In this document: piece after piece, positions 63,881 to 64,000 of the stretch
Position numbering within the stretch: position 1 is the stretch's first letter
Layout: each line of letters begins with the position of its first letter
Origin: Forficula auricularia
Taxonomy: Eukaryota; Arthropoda; Insecta; Dermaptera; Forficulidae
Assembly (NCBI GenBank): GCA_024734495.1
Contig: JALMQS010000106.1
Span: 647,191 to 711,190, forward strand
Direction of reading: 5' to 3'
Length of the DNA: 64,000 nucleotides
Made by a program: the position numbers and the translations under genes
The notes under the pieces: model-generated
Told to the model about the DNA's origin: nothing
Seen by the model: the letters and a program-made list of their open reading frames with translations, nothing else
The model's database searches: none

Positions 63881-64000
63881 AAAGGGTTTTTAACTGAGAG
63901 AAGCAGATTTGTTCAAACTTTAAGGAATAAATCAATGAGTACGTCTTCTGCTTGATTTAAATAAGTAAAACATGGGCACCATCCCCCACAAGTTTCATGA
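63881..64000. mobile_element. Element D/E-like palindrome arm, cut by window edge
   Basis: GAGAGAAGCAGATTTGTTC, then GTCTTCTGCTTGATTTAAAT resembles the arms of elements D and E (GCAGAATTTT…GTCTTCTGCTGGAATT). The partner arm would lie beyond the window. Confidence 0.4.

Noticed and set aside
1..64000. CRISPR arrays, bacterial operons, rRNA genes, intact tRNA genes
   Set aside because: Repeats are inverted or tandem without spacer structure; no ribosome-binding-site-led gene clusters; no rRNA text; tRNA-like boxes at 7.75-7.9 kb do not fold into a full cloverleaf by eye.

Overview
The window reads as AT-rich, repeat-dominated nuclear DNA from an arthropod, most likely an insect. This rests on element types rather than host genes: an R1-clade non-LTR retrotransposon (a clade known from arthropods), CR1/Jockey-like non-LTR fragments, a 6.6 kb BEL/Pao LTR retrotransposon, a Transib-type DNA transposon, and many AT-rich foldback elements. 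There are no bacterial operons, no CRISPR array, no rRNA genes, and no complete host gene that I recognise.

Layout. 1-1.6 kb: a long foldback. 2.27-6.34 kb: a Transib-like transposon with 36-bp perfect terminal repeats and a CGACG target duplication, interrupted by a 2.0 kb LTR element. 6.8-9.4 kb: palindromes, a dispersed repeat (family A) broken by a second LTR element with a tRNA-Lys-type primer site, and a possible terminal exon. 9.9-13.7 kb: family B repeat, an endonuclease fragment and a decayed reverse transcriptase. 13.7-18.9 kb: a palindrome with hammerhead-like motifs, then a tandem array of exon-like units on the minus strand with a diverged second copy. 19.0-25.6 kb: the BEL/Pao element, minus strand, followed by the RNase H end of a non-LTR element. 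26-36 kb: nested foldbacks, one carrying a captured Cys-rich exon. 35.9-36.6 kb: a GC-rich island and a possible small three-exon gene. 36.8-48.1 kb: repeated families A, B and C with G-rich minisatellites. 48.6-50.95 kb: the R1-like reverse transcriptase. 52.2-63.9 kb: nested palindromes, further families A-C, a hAT-like TIR element and several non-LTR fragments, ending in a CR1-like 3' end.

The window is a graveyard of nested mobile elements rather than a set of cooperating genes. The longest open frames are the BEL/Pao gag-pol (1,076 codons) and the R1-like RT (586 codons); both belong to damaged elements. Three signals deserve a closer look: (1) several unrelated palindromes carry a hammerhead-ribozyme-like module with a self-complementary stem III, as in Penelope-type elements; (2) 193-bp tandem units each hold a candidate exon with conserved splice-site-like borders; (3) the small GC-rich gene model at 36.06-36.61 kb.
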